A stretch of 64,000 nt of DNA from CAVROT01 sp963722905 (lineage in GTDB: Bacteria; Pseudomonadota; Alphaproteobacteria; Rhodobacterales; Rhodobacteraceae). This document shows positions 25,362-32,807 of this stretch, piece by piece. Within the stretch, counting starts at the first letter, position 1; every line of letters begins with the position of its first letter. The notes beneath the pieces were generated by a model that was not told the origin of the DNA, made no database searches, and saw nothing but the letters and a program-made list of their open reading frames with translations. The stretch lies in the NCBI GenBank assembly GCA_963722905.1, contig CAVROT010000004.1, positions 372,001-436,000 on the forward strand. Direction: 5' to 3'. Both the position numbers and the translations under genes were made by a program.

Positions 25362-27203
25362 ATGACCGCCAACCCATTCCCGACACGCGATGCCGACGCC
25401 ACCCGCGCCGGCGCCGCACGCAAGGACCTTGGCGATCTGCCGGAATGGGACCTCACCGACCTCTACGCAGCGCCTGATGCCCCCGAACTCGGGCGCGACA
25501 TGGACTGGCTCTCCACCGAATGCGCCGACTTCGCGGCGATCTACGGGGGCAAACTGGCGGATCTGGACGCTGGCCGGATGCTCGCCTGTATCCAGCGGAT
25601 CGAGGCGCAGGACCGCACCGCCGGCCGCATCATGTCCTATGCCGGGCTGCGCTACTACAAGCAGACGACCGATCCCGACCGCGCCGCTTTCATGTCCGAC
25701 TGCCAGGATCGCATGACGGACGCTATGGCGCCGATGGTCTTTTTCTCGCTGGAGCTGAACCGCCTCGACGACGCCCATGTCGAGGGCCTGCTGGCCGACC
25801 CCGGCCTTGCCCGCTACCGCCCCATGTTCGACCGGCTCCGCGCGATGCGGCCCCATCAGTTGAGCGACGAGCTGGAGCGGTTCCTCCACGACCAGTCCGT
25901 CGTCGGGGCGGCCGCCTGGAACAAGCTTTTCGACGAGACGATCGCCGGGCTGGAGTTCGACGTCGCCCTGCCGGGCGGCACCGAGACGATGGGTCTGGAG
26001 GCGACACTGGACCTGCTGACCGACCCCGACCGGTCGCGGCGCGAGGCGGGCGCGCGCGCCGTCGCCGACGTCTTCACCCGGCGCCGCGGCCTCTTCGCGC
26101 GCATCCACAACACGCTGGCCAAGGAAAAGGCGGTCGAGGACCGCTGGCGCAAGATGCCGACGCCGCAGGCCGGGCGCCATCTGGCAAACCACGTGGAGCC
26201 CGAGGTGGTGGAGGCGCTGCGCGATGCCGTCGTGGAGGCCTATCCGCGCCTGTCGCACCGCTATTATGCCCTCAAGGCCAAGTGGCTGGGCCTTGACCGG
26301 ATGCAGGTGTGGGATCGCAACGCGCCCCTGCCGATGGAGGACCCGCGGGTCATCGACTGGACGACGGCGCGCCGGATGGTCACGGACGCCTATGCCGGGT
26401 TCGACCAGCGGATGGCCGACCTGACCCAGCCGTTCTTCGACCGCGGCTGGATCGACGCGCCCGTGACGGCGGGCAAGGCGCCGGGCGCCTTCGCCCACCC
26501 CACCGTAACCGACGTCCACCCCTACGTGATGCTGAACTACCTGGGCAAACCGCGCGATGTGATGACGCTGGCGCACGAGCTGGGCCACGGCGTCCACCAG
26601 GTGCTTGCGGCGGACCAGGGCGAGATGCTGGCCTCGACCCCCCTGACGCTCGCCGAGACGGCCAGCGTCTTTGGCGAGATGCTGACCTTCCGACGCCTGC
26701 TTGCCGACGCACCGGACGCCGCGACGCGCAAGGTGCTGCTGGCCGGCAAGGTGGAGGACATGATCAACACCGTCGTGCGGCAGATCGCGTTTTACGATTT
26801 CGAATGCAAACTGCACGCGGCGCGGGCCGGCGGAGAGCTGACGCCGGACGCCATCGATGCCCTTTGGATGTCGGTGCAGGCCGAAAGCCTTGGCCCGGTC
26901 TTCGACTTCATGGACGGCTACGAATCGTTCTGGGGCTACATCCCGCACTTCGTCCACTCGCCCTTCTACGTCTACGCCTATGCCTTCGGCGACGGTCTGG
27001 TGAACGCCCTCTACGCCGTCTACGAAGAGGGCGATCCCGACTTCGGCGACAAGTATTTCGACATGCTGCGTGCCGGCGGGTCCAAGCATCACTCCGAACT
27101 GCTGGCCCCGTTCGGTCTGGATGCCTCGGATCCGGCGTTCTGGCACAAGGGCCTGTCGGTCATAGAAGGGTTCATCGACGAGCTTGAGGCGATGGAGGGG
27201 TGA
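25362..27203 (+). CDS. pepF: Oligoendopeptidase F (M3 zinc metallopeptidase)
   Basis: 613 residues from ATG 25362, after GAGGATC. A cytosolic zinc peptidase that cuts short peptides. Zinc motif in LAHELGHGVHQ with the third ligand in SVFGEML. The N-terminal helical domain opens LPEWDLTDLY and the C-terminal block contains GYIPHFVHSPFYVYAYAFG, typical of the PepF family. Its stop overlaps the Nudix gene as GTGA. Confidence 0.95.
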   Translation: MTANPFPTRDADATRAGAARKDLGDLPEWDLTDLYAAPDAPELGRDMDWLSTECADFAAIYGGKLADLDAGRMLACIQRIEAQDRTAGRIMSYAGLRYYKQTTDPDRAAFMSDCQDRMTDAMAPMVFFSLELNRLDDAHVEGLLADPGLARYRPMFDRLRAMRPHQLSDELERFLHDQSVVGAAAWNKLFDETIAGLEFDVALPGGTETMGLEATLDLLTDPDRSRREAGARAVADVFTRRRGLFARIHNTLAKEKAVEDRWRKMPTPQAGRHLANHVEPEVVEALRDAVVEAYPRLSHRYYALKAKWLGLDRMQVWDRNAPLPMEDPRVIDWTTARRMVTDAYAGFDQRMADLTQPFFDRGWIDAPVTAGKAPGAFAHPTVTDVHPYVMLNYLGKPRDVMTLAHELGHGVHQVLAADQGEMLASTPLTLAETASVFGEMLTFRRLLADAPDAATRKVLLAGKVEDMINTVVRQIAFYDFECKLHAARAGGELTPDAIDALWMSVQAESLGPVFDFMDGYESFWGYIPHFVHSPFYVYAYAFGDGLVNALYAVYEEGDPDFGDKYFDMLRAGGSKHHSELLAPFGLDASDPAFWHKGLSVIEGFIDELEAMEG

Positions 27204-27766
27204 GCGCCTATCGGCAGATGTCGGCAGAGGTCCTTGCCGACGCCTGGGGTACGCTCACGCGGTACACGTTCAAGCTGCGGCGGCGCGACGGCGCATGGGA
27301 CACCCAGATACGCGAGGTCTATGACAGGGGCCACGGGGCGGTCTGCCTGCTGCACGATCCGGTGCGCGACACGGTCTTGCTGGTGCGCCAGTTTCGCCTG
27401 CCAATGCAGGTCACGGGGCAGGACCCTTACGTGATCGAGGCGCCGGCGGGCCTTCTGGACGGGGCGGAGCCCGCCCAGCGGATGCGCGCCGAACTGCGCG
27501 AGGAGACGGGGTTCGAGGTCTCGGACCTGCGACATCGCGGCGACATCGTGATGTCGCCAGGTTCGGTCAGCGAGCGGCTGGCCTTCTTCACCGGAACCTA
27601 CGCGCCTGCCGACAGACGCGATGCGGGCGGCGGGGCGGCCGACGAAGGCGAAGACATCGAGGTGCTGGAGCCTACCCTTCCAGAAGCCCTCGCCATGGTC
27701 TCGGACGGCCGGATCCGCGATGCCAAGACCATCATCCTGCTGCAGATGCTGGCGCTGGATCCATAG
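27200..27766 (+). CDS. Nudix hydrolase (NudK/ADP-ribose-pyrophosphatase-like)
   Basis: 188 residues from GTG 27200, which overlaps the pepF stop. The Nudix box runs GLLDGAEPAQRMRAELREE then TGF; as in NudK its spacing differs by one from the textbook box, and the usual Arg before the first Glu is Ala. GDIVMSPGSVSERLAFFTG follows, typical for GDP-mannose/ADP-ribose-type enzymes. The last 35 bases overlap the tail of the convergent oxidoreductase gene. Confidence 0.88.
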   Translation: MSAYRQMSAEVLADAWGTLTRYTFKLRRRDGAWDTQIREVYDRGHGAVCLLHDPVRDTVLLVRQFRLPMQVTGQDPYVIEAPAGLLDGAEPAQRMRAELREETGFEVSDLRHRGDIVMSPGSVSERLAFFTGTYAPADRRDAGGGAADEGEDIEVLEPTLPEALAMVSDGRIRDAKTIILLQMLALDP

Positions 27767-28721
27767 GGTCCGCCGCGAGGACCGCGTCGATCATGGTCTG
27801 CGTGCCGCGGCTCCACTCCAGCGGGATCGGCCATGGGGCGCCCGTCGAGACCGAGCGCCCGAACGCCTCGACCTGCAGGACGTACTGGTTCACCGCCGGA
27901 AACCGCTCGGTCACGGTCGTGTTGCGCGCGGTCTCGAGCATAAGCCGCGCCTCGCTGTAGGATCCCGCATTGAACGGTACCTCGACCGTGAGCACGCCCG
28001 CGTCGCCATGAAATGTCATGCGCTGGCGGGGGTGCAGGCGCATCGACACCATGGCGTCGTAGCGGAAGCTCTGGAAATCGCCCCATACGTGCGCCGCGAC
28101 GTCGACACCGTTCTCCCATGTGATCCGCGCGTCCAGGTGCCGCGGCTCCTCTCCGGTGGCGAAGCGGGCCGCGCCGAAGACGTAGACGCCGATGTCGCCC
28201 AGCGCGCCGCCGCCCGTTTCGGGGCGATTGCGGATGTTTGCGGCGTCGATGTTGCGAAAGCAGAAGGCGGCATCGACATGGGCCAGCGTGCCGATCGCAC
28301 CCTCCGCCAGCAACGCGCGCACGCGTGCCCACTGTGGGTGGTGGACGATCATATAGGCTTCGGCCGCCAGCTTGCCCGATGCGTCGCGGGCCGCGATCAA
28401 GGCGTCGAAGTCGCCGGCGGACAGCGCCATCGGCTTTTCGCACAGGACGTGCTTGCCCGCCTCCAGCGCCTTCACGGTCCATTCGACGTGGAGGTGGTTG
28501 GGCAGGGGGATGTAGACCGCGTCGATTTCCGGGTCGGACAGCAGGGCGTCGTAGGTGGTATGGACGCGCAGGCCGGGCGCGAGCATCTCGAACGGTGCGG
28601 CCTTCGCGTGCGTCCGCGTGGCCAGCGCCGCCAGCACGGCGCCGTCGGCGCGGTGGATCGCAGGCGCCATATGGCGGCGTGCGAAATCGGCTGCGCCCAG
28701 TATTCCCCAGCGGATCGTCAT
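27732..28721 (-). CDS. Gfo/Idh/MocA-family oxidoreductase
   Basis: 329 residues. Rossmann fold at the N-terminus (RWGILGAADFARRHM), then the family motif AGKHVLCEKPMAL, and the C-terminal dehydrogenase fold with GGGALGDIGVYVFGAARF. Members oxidise or reduce sugars and polyols with NAD(P). No neighbouring sugar genes, so the substrate is unknown. The 3' end overlaps the Nudix gene tail by 35 bases. Confidence 0.92.
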   Translation of the reverse strand: MTIRWGILGAADFARRHMAPAIHRADGAVLAALATRTHAKAAPFEMLAPGLRVHTTYDALLSDPEIDAVYIPLPNHLHVEWTVKALEAGKHVLCEKPMALSAGDFDALIAARDASGKLAAEAYMIVHHPQWARVRALLAEGAIGTLAHVDAAFCFRNIDAANIRNRPETGGGALGDIGVYVFGAARFATGEEPRHLDARITWENGVDVAAHVWGDFQSFRYDAMVSMRLHPRQRMTFHGDAGVLTVEVPFNAGSYSEARLMLETARNTTVTERFPAVNQYVLQVEAFGRSVSTGAPWPIPLEWSRGTQTMIDAVLAADPMDPAPASAAG

Positions 28722-28799
28722 CTCCGGCCCCCGTTTCGGGGCAGGATGACCGCGGACCGACCCAGCGGCAAGCCCCGGCGAAGGTCGCCGCGGGCGTGC

Positions 28800-29696
28800 T
28801 CAGGCGTCCTCCATCATTCCCTTGTCGGCGGCCAGTTCCGTCATGCGCTTTTGCAGCTTCTCGAAGGCGCGCACCTCGATCTGGCGGATCCGTTCGCGGC
28901 TGACGTTGTACTGGCCCGACAATTCCTCGAGCGTGACGGGACGGTCCTCCAGCCGGCGCTGCATGAGGATGTCCTTCTCGCGGTCGTTGAGGACGTCCAT
29001 CGCCTGCACCAGAAGGGCGCGGCGCGTCTCCAGTTCGTCGCGGTCCTCGTAGTCCTGGGCCTGGTCGGCATCCTCGTCCTCAAGCCAGTCCTGCCATTGC
29101 GCCGCACCGTCCCCGTCGGCGCTGATCGTCGCGTTCAGCGACGCGTCGCCGCCCGACAGACGGCGGTTCATGCTGACGACCTCGGCCTCGGTGACGCCGA
29201 GGTCGTTGGCGATGCGCGCCACGTTCTCGGGGCGCATGTCGCCCTCCTCCAGCGCACCGATGCGGTTCTTGGCCTTGCGCAGGTTGAAGAACAGCTTCTT
29301 CTGAGCGCTGGTCGTCCCCAGCTTCACCAGGCTCCACGACCGCAGGATGTATTCCTGGATCGACGCGCGAATCCACCACATAGCGTAGGTCGCGAGGCGG
29401 AAGCCACGTTCGGGGTCGAACCGCTTGACCGCCTGCATGAGGCCGACGTTCGCCTCGGATATGACCTCGGCCTGTGGCAGGCCGTAGCCGCGGTATCCCA
29501 TGGCGATCTTCGCGGCGAGGCGCAGGTGAGACGTCACCATCTGGTGCGCGGCGTCGGTGTCCTGATCCTCGACCCAGCGTTTGGCCAGCATGTACTCCGT
29601 CTCGGGCTCCAGCATGGGGAACTTGCGGATTTCCTGAAGGTAGCGCGTCAGCCCCTGTTCAGGGGACGGAGCGGGCAGGTTAGCGTAGCTGGCCAT
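28800..29696 (-). CDS. rpoH: RNA polymerase sigma-32 factor RpoH
   Basis: 298 residues from ATG 29696 (MASYANLPAPSPEQGL). The heat-shock sigma factor. Region 2: HLRLAAKIAMGYRGYGLP, GLMQAVKRFDPERGFRLATY and MWWIRASIQEYILRSWSLVK. The RpoH-specific segment after region 2 is present (TSAQKKLFFNLRKAKNRIG). Region 4: TLEELSGQYNVSRERIRQIE. A 20-base imperfect palindrome lies about 40 bases upstream (29737-29756). Rhodobacteraceae often have two rpoH genes; only one is in the window. Confidence 0.96.
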   Translation of the reverse strand: MASYANLPAPSPEQGLTRYLQEIRKFPMLEPETEYMLAKRWVEDQDTDAAHQMVTSHLRLAAKIAMGYRGYGLPQAEVISEANVGLMQAVKRFDPERGFRLATYAMWWIRASIQEYILRSWSLVKLGTTSAQKKLFFNLRKAKNRIGALEEGDMRPENVARIANDLGVTEAEVVSMNRRLSGGDASLNATISADGDGAAQWQDWLEDEDADQAQDYEDRDELETRRALLVQAMDVLNDREKDILMQRRLEDRPVTLEELSGQYNVSRERIRQIEVRAFEKLQKRMTELAADKGMMEDA

Positions 29697-29736
29697 ATGG
29701 CGTCTCCCGTGGCGTGATAGCTGTTGCATACAAGTT

Positions 29737-29756
29737 AGTGAACCGTTCCGTTCACT
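29737..29756. promoter_or_regulatory. Imperfect palindrome upstream of rpoH
   Basis: AGTGAACCGTTCCGTTCACT is symmetrical except for the central bases (arms AGTGAAC and GTTCACT perfect). It lies between the rluD stop and the rpoH start. It could be an operator for rpoH; the regulator is unknown and it does not match the GTTC-N7-GTTC LexA pattern. Confidence 0.45.
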
Positions 29757-29789
29757 TCAATCCCCTGAACGATGGTGGGCCCGAGGTCT

Positions 29790-30842
29790 TTACAAATCGT
29801 GAACGCCCGAAAGCGCATCGCGCAGGGCGGCCATGTCGGACGGTAACGCCGCGGCGAAGGACATCGGTTCCCCAGTCACCGGATGCACGAAGCCCAGGGT
29901 TTCGGCATGGAGCGCCTGACGCGGGAACGCGGCAGCGGCGGCCGCGCCGGGGGCCTTGGCGGCCATGCTGCGCCGGCGGCCATAAACCGCATCGCCGATC
30001 AGCGCATGGCCGACATGGGCAAGGTGTACCCGGATCTGATGTGTGCGGCCCGTCTCCAGCCGGCAAGATACCAACGCAGCCGCGCCCCACGCCTCGACCA
30101 CCTGCACCCGCGTCACCGCATGGCGCCCGCCGGCAGCGACCACCGCCTGCCGCTGGCGGTCGGTGCGGTGCCGGCCGAGGCGGGCCGATATCCGCAGGGT
30201 GCCGCCCGGCTCGACGACGACGCCCGCCAGGCCGCGCAGGCGCGGGTCGCCGATGTCGGGCACCCCGTGGCAGATGGCCAGATACCGCCTTTCGACGGTA
30301 TGGGCCGCGAACTGGGTCGCCAGACCGTGATGTGCGCGGTCGCTCAGCGCGACGACGATCAGGCCGCTGGTATCCTTGTCGATACGGTGCACGATACCGG
30401 GCCGGGCCACGCCGCCGACGCCGGAAAGGCCACTGCCGTAACGGCCCAGCAGGGCATTCACCAATGTCCCGTCGGGGCTGCCGGGCGCCGGATGCACCAC
30501 CATGCCGGCGGACTTGTCGATCACCACGACGTCCGCATCCTCGTACACGATCTCAAGCCCTAGGGACTGCGCCGAAATATGCGTGTCGGCAGGCGGCGGT
30601 ACGGCGACGACATAGCAGTCGCCGGCGTTCACACGGGCGCGCGGATCGTCTGCCGGCGCGCCGTCCGCACGCCGCACGGCACCCTCCGCAATCAGCCGCA
30701 TGAGCCGCGACCGGCTGAGATGCGCGTCCGCTGGCGCGTCGCGGGCCAATGCCTTATCAAGTCGCGACGGCGGATCGGCGGCGATCGTGATCGCGACGGA
30801 CGCCGTCTGTTCGTCGGGCAAGGCCGGGACGGGGGCTGACAT
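29790..30842 (-). CDS. rluD: RluA-family 23S rRNA pseudouridine synthase (RluD-like)
   Basis: 350 residues from ATG 30842. An S4-like N-terminus (SRLDKALARD, SRSRLMRLIAEGAVRRADG) precedes the catalytic domain with the active-site Asp in GIVHRIDKDTSGLIVVA and ETGRTHQIRVHLAHVGHALI. Its start codon overlaps that of the divergent small membrane protein gene: the bases CATG at 30840-30843 contain both ATGs. Upstream of rpoH in the same direction. Confidence 0.93.
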   Translation of the reverse strand: MSAPVPALPDEQTASVAITIAADPPSRLDKALARDAPADAHLSRSRLMRLIAEGAVRRADGAPADDPRARVNAGDCYVVAVPPPADTHISAQSLGLEIVYEDADVVVIDKSAGMVVHPAPGSPDGTLVNALLGRYGSGLSGVGGVARPGIVHRIDKDTSGLIVVALSDRAHHGLATQFAAHTVERRYLAICHGVPDIGDPRLRGLAGVVVEPGGTLRISARLGRHRTDRQRQAVVAAGGRHAVTRVQVVEAWGAAALVSCRLETGRTHQIRVHLAHVGHALIGDAVYGRRRSMAAKAPGAAAAAAFPRQALHAETLGFVHPVTGEPMSFAAALPSDMAALRDALSGVHDL

Positions 30843-31167
30843 GGGCGATACCTCGCACGAACAGGGGCACCCCACCCCCGAGGCCGACCGGGCGCTGCGC
30901 GTCCTGCGCCGGCTGGTGACCGTGCTGACGGCGACGATGATCGTCGGGCTCTTAGTGCTGATCGCGCTCTTTGTCACCCGGTTCCCGCGCACCGGGGCCG
31001 CGGTCGCGCTGCCGCCGACGCTCGTGCTCCCGGGTGGCGGAACGGCAACGGCGTACACGCAGGGTGACGGCTGGTTCGCCGTGGTCGCCGACGGGGCGCG
31101 CATCCACGTCTACGACGCCACTTCCGGCGCCCTTCGCCAGTCGGTCGAGATCCTGGGTCATGACTGA
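30841..31167 (+). CDS. Small membrane-anchored protein (probably DUF6476)
   Basis: 108 residues from ATG 30841. It has a soluble N-terminus (DRALRVLRRLVTVL), one transmembrane helix about 29-48 (TMIVGLLVLIALFV), then a short domain ending WFAVVADGARIHVYDATSGAL. This small protein sits beside rluD in Rhodobacteraceae. Function unknown. It shares its start region with divergent rluD, so each ribosome-binding site lies inside the other gene. Confidence 0.85.
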   Translation: MGDTSHEQGHPTPEADRALRVLRRLVTVLTATMIVGLLVLIALFVTRFPRTGAAVALPPTLVLPGGGTATAYTQGDGWFAVVADGARIHVYDATSGALRQSVEILGHD

Positions 31168-31217
31168 GCCCGACGCCGCCGATGCGGGCAGCGAAGGCTG
31201 GGGCGCGCTGAGGAGGG

Positions 31218-31295
31218 ATGGTACCGCCTCCCCGGCTTGAACGGGGGACCTCCTGATCCACAATCAGGCGCTCTAACCAACTGAGCTAAGGCGGC
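31218..31295 (-). tRNA. tRNA-His (GTG), CCA encoded, lacks G-1
   Basis: Acceptor 5' GCCGCCT pairs with AGGCGGT, leaving a G1-U72 wobble; the discriminator is A73 followed by encoded CCA. D arm GCTC...GAGC, anticodon stem CCTGA/TCAGG with loop TTGTGGA (anticodon GTG), T arm CCCCG TTCAAGC CGGGG. A universal-type tRNA-His would have G-1 paired with C73; this one has neither, as described for many alphaproteobacteria. The only tRNA I found in the window. Confidence 0.96.
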
Positions 31296-31413
31296 ACGAC
31301 GCGTTCGGTCTAGCGTCGCGCCCGCAGCGGTGCAAGGGGGCGCCGCTTGCCACAGCGGGGACCGCAGGCTAGGCACGCGGGCAGCGGCCGACGGGCCGGC
31401 GGGAGGCGCGACG

Positions 31414-31611
31414 GTGGGTATCGACAGGCAGAGCGACACGGCGGCGAACCTTCAGATCGGACCGACCGACAGCGGGATGGTGCGTCTCTACCTCGAAGGC
31501 GACGGGATCGATCTGCCGCTGGACTTCGACCCCGACGAGGCCGATGAGATCGCCGAGGAGCTCCGCGCCGCAGCCGCCCGTGCCCGCCAGATGGCGCCGC
31601 GCGGCCGCTGA
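31414..31611 (+). CDS. Small conserved protein (probably DUF6324)
   Basis: 65 residues from GTG 31414, seven bases after GGAGG. It reads GIDRQSDTAANLQIGPTDSG then MVRLYLEGDGIDLPLDF and an acidic helix DEADEIAEELRAAAARAR. Small proteins of this type are common in Rhodobacteraceae, with no known function. Its GC-rich flanks hold no other gene. Confidence 0.8.
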   Translation: MGIDRQSDTAANLQIGPTDSGMVRLYLEGDGIDLPLDFDPDEADEIAEELRAAAARARQMAPRGR

Positions 31612-31740
31612 GCGCCCACCGGCCTCCGCCCCCCGCCCCCCGCGCAACGCAGGGGCCGGGTTCGAACGATCCCGGATTGCGGCACTCCCGCCCGGCGACG
31701 GTCCACCGACAGTCGGATCTGCCGGAACGGTCGCGAGGTG

Positions 31741-32310
31741 TCAGCCGCCGGTCCCGGCCAGCGGATCCTGCGCCGCCTGTAGACGCAGCGCCGCATGGCG
31801 GGCCAGACGCAGCGTCGTCGCCCGCCGCCGGGGGGCCGACAGCCGCGCCTCGGGCGCCATCCGCAGAAGGCAGGCGTCGTAGGCGTCGGCGATCAGCAGC
31901 CCCGTGCCGTCGGGCAGCAGGTCGGTCGGAAACGCCTCGTCGACCGCCCAGAAATAGCGGTCGCACCAGTCGAGGTAGCCCGCCCACTTGCAGTCGCCGG
32001 CAAAGTCGGCGCGACCGGACTTGCACTCGACGATCCAGATCTCGCCCTTCGGTCCCACCGCGATGACGTCCACGCGCAGGCCCGGCGCCGGCACGAATTC
32101 GGTCATGCAGGCGAAGTCGTGATCGCGCAGGTGGCGGCAGACCCCCCTTGCCAGGAGCTGCCCGGGGCGCTGCCGGACGACCGGCGACGGCGTTTGTACG
32201 GATGCCGGACGATGCGGCGGCGAACGCGTCGCGTCCGTCCTGTCCGGACCCTCGCGGTCCCCGGGCCACGCCGGCACGTTGATGTATTCTGAAGGATCGC
32301 GCCCGGACAT
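31741..32310 (-). CDS. mmcB: MmcB-family DNA repair protein (PD-(D/E)XK nuclease-like)
   Basis: 189 residues from ATG 32310. After a disordered N-terminus of about 45 residues comes the nuclease-like core: LRVDVIAVGPKGEIWIVECK, then SGRADFAGDCKWAGYLDWCD and DRYFWAVDEAFPTDLLP. The D...ECK arrangement is the PD-(D/E)XK signature. MmcB is known from Caulobacter as an SOS-induced gene for mitomycin C resistance. A LexA-like box lies 11 bases before the start here, which supports the same regulation. Confidence 0.9.
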   Translation of the reverse strand: MSGRDPSEYINVPAWPGDREGPDRTDATRSPPHRPASVQTPSPVVRQRPGQLLARGVCRHLRDHDFACMTEFVPAPGLRVDVIAVGPKGEIWIVECKSGRADFAGDCKWAGYLDWCDRYFWAVDEAFPTDLLPDGTGLLIADAYDACLLRMAPEARLSAPRRRATTLRLARHAALRLQAAQDPLAGTGG

Positions 32311-32321
32311 GGGACAAGTGT

Positions 32322-32336
32322 GAACAAACGGTAAAC
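32322..32336 (-). promoter_or_regulatory. LexA-like SOS box upstream of mmcB
   Basis: On the minus strand GTTT-N7-GTTC, one base from the alphaproteobacterial LexA consensus GTTC-N7-GTTC. A possible -35 TTGTCA lies just upstream on the same strand, so a bound repressor would cover the promoter. Confidence 0.55.
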
Positions 32337-32504
32337 GGATGACAAGATCCGACGTTCGGGACACATCCGTGTCCGGTATCCAACCGCCGGCCGAACTGAA
32401 CCATCAAGGTTGGCCGGCCATGACGCACCCCGGACAGGCAGACTGGGAACGGGGAACGACGGTCGCGTCGCACGAGGGTTCGTCGCGGCACCCCTGCCCG
32501 GGCC

Positions 32505-32533
32505 TTGTCGTCCCGCACAACGCGCCATAGATA
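32505..32533 (+). promoter_or_regulatory. Sigma-70-type promoter for the structured RNA
   Basis: TTGTCG (32505-32510), a 17-base spacer and TAGATA (32528-32533). The predicted start falls at about 32540, exactly where the 5' strand of the RNA's closing stem begins. Confidence 0.55.
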
Positions 32534-32540
32534 TCGGGGA

Positions 32541-32702
32541 GGCGGGTACTGCCCTTCTCGTGCCGGGGTCAAATTCCGGTGGCCTTAAGTCAATCCGAGG
32601 GAGCTGGCTCTGATCGGATCCTGGTCCGGTTACCCGGTGCCCACCTGTGCAAGCAGGTCCTCGGGAATTACGTACCCTTACGGTTGTTCTGGTGGTCCCG
32701 CC
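32541..32702 (+). ncRNA. Candidate structured small RNA, possibly 6S RNA (ssrS)
   Basis: About 162 bases with lower GC than the surroundings and no plausible protein. The two ends pair: 5' GGCGGG-(T)-ACTGCC with 3' GGTGGT-CCCGCC, twelve pairs with one bulge. Inside, CCGAGG (32595-32600) pairs with CCTCGG (32658-32663) and ACCTGTGCAAGCAGGT forms a terminal hairpin (32643-32658). This long rod closed by its ends, with size near 160, is the shape of 6S RNA, which binds sigma-70 polymerase. A promoter precedes it and a strong hairpin follows. The identity as 6S is a guess from shape; the existence of an RNA gene is better supported. Confidence 0.5.
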
Positions 32703-32733
32703 GCTTTCCTACCCGTTACGTGATCCGGCCGTG

Positions 32734-32758
32734 ACGGCGGGGGTGCTTTCCCCGCCGT
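32734..32758. terminator. Strong GC hairpin downstream of the structured RNA
   Basis: Perfect nine-pair stem ACGGCGGGG / CCCCGCCGT with a seven-base loop. No clear T run follows on the plus strand, so it is terminator-like rather than a classical intrinsic terminator. It separates the RNA gene from the next protein gene. Confidence 0.5.
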
Positions 32759-32807
32759 GCGGCGCGCGCTAGCGTCGGCCAGTCCAAAACACGGCCGGAG
32801 AGCCGCA

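Noticed and set aside
29737..29756. LexA box upstream of rpoH
   Set aside because: GTTC occurs twice but one base apart, not seven; it is reported as an unassigned palindrome.
31640..31690. T-arm-like GGTTCGAAC sequence suggesting a second tRNA
   Set aside because: No acceptor, D or anticodon stems can be built around it.
32103..32530. Protein-coding frames in the gap between mmcB and the structured RNA
   Set aside because: The frames have no ribosome site and no recognisable composition or homology.
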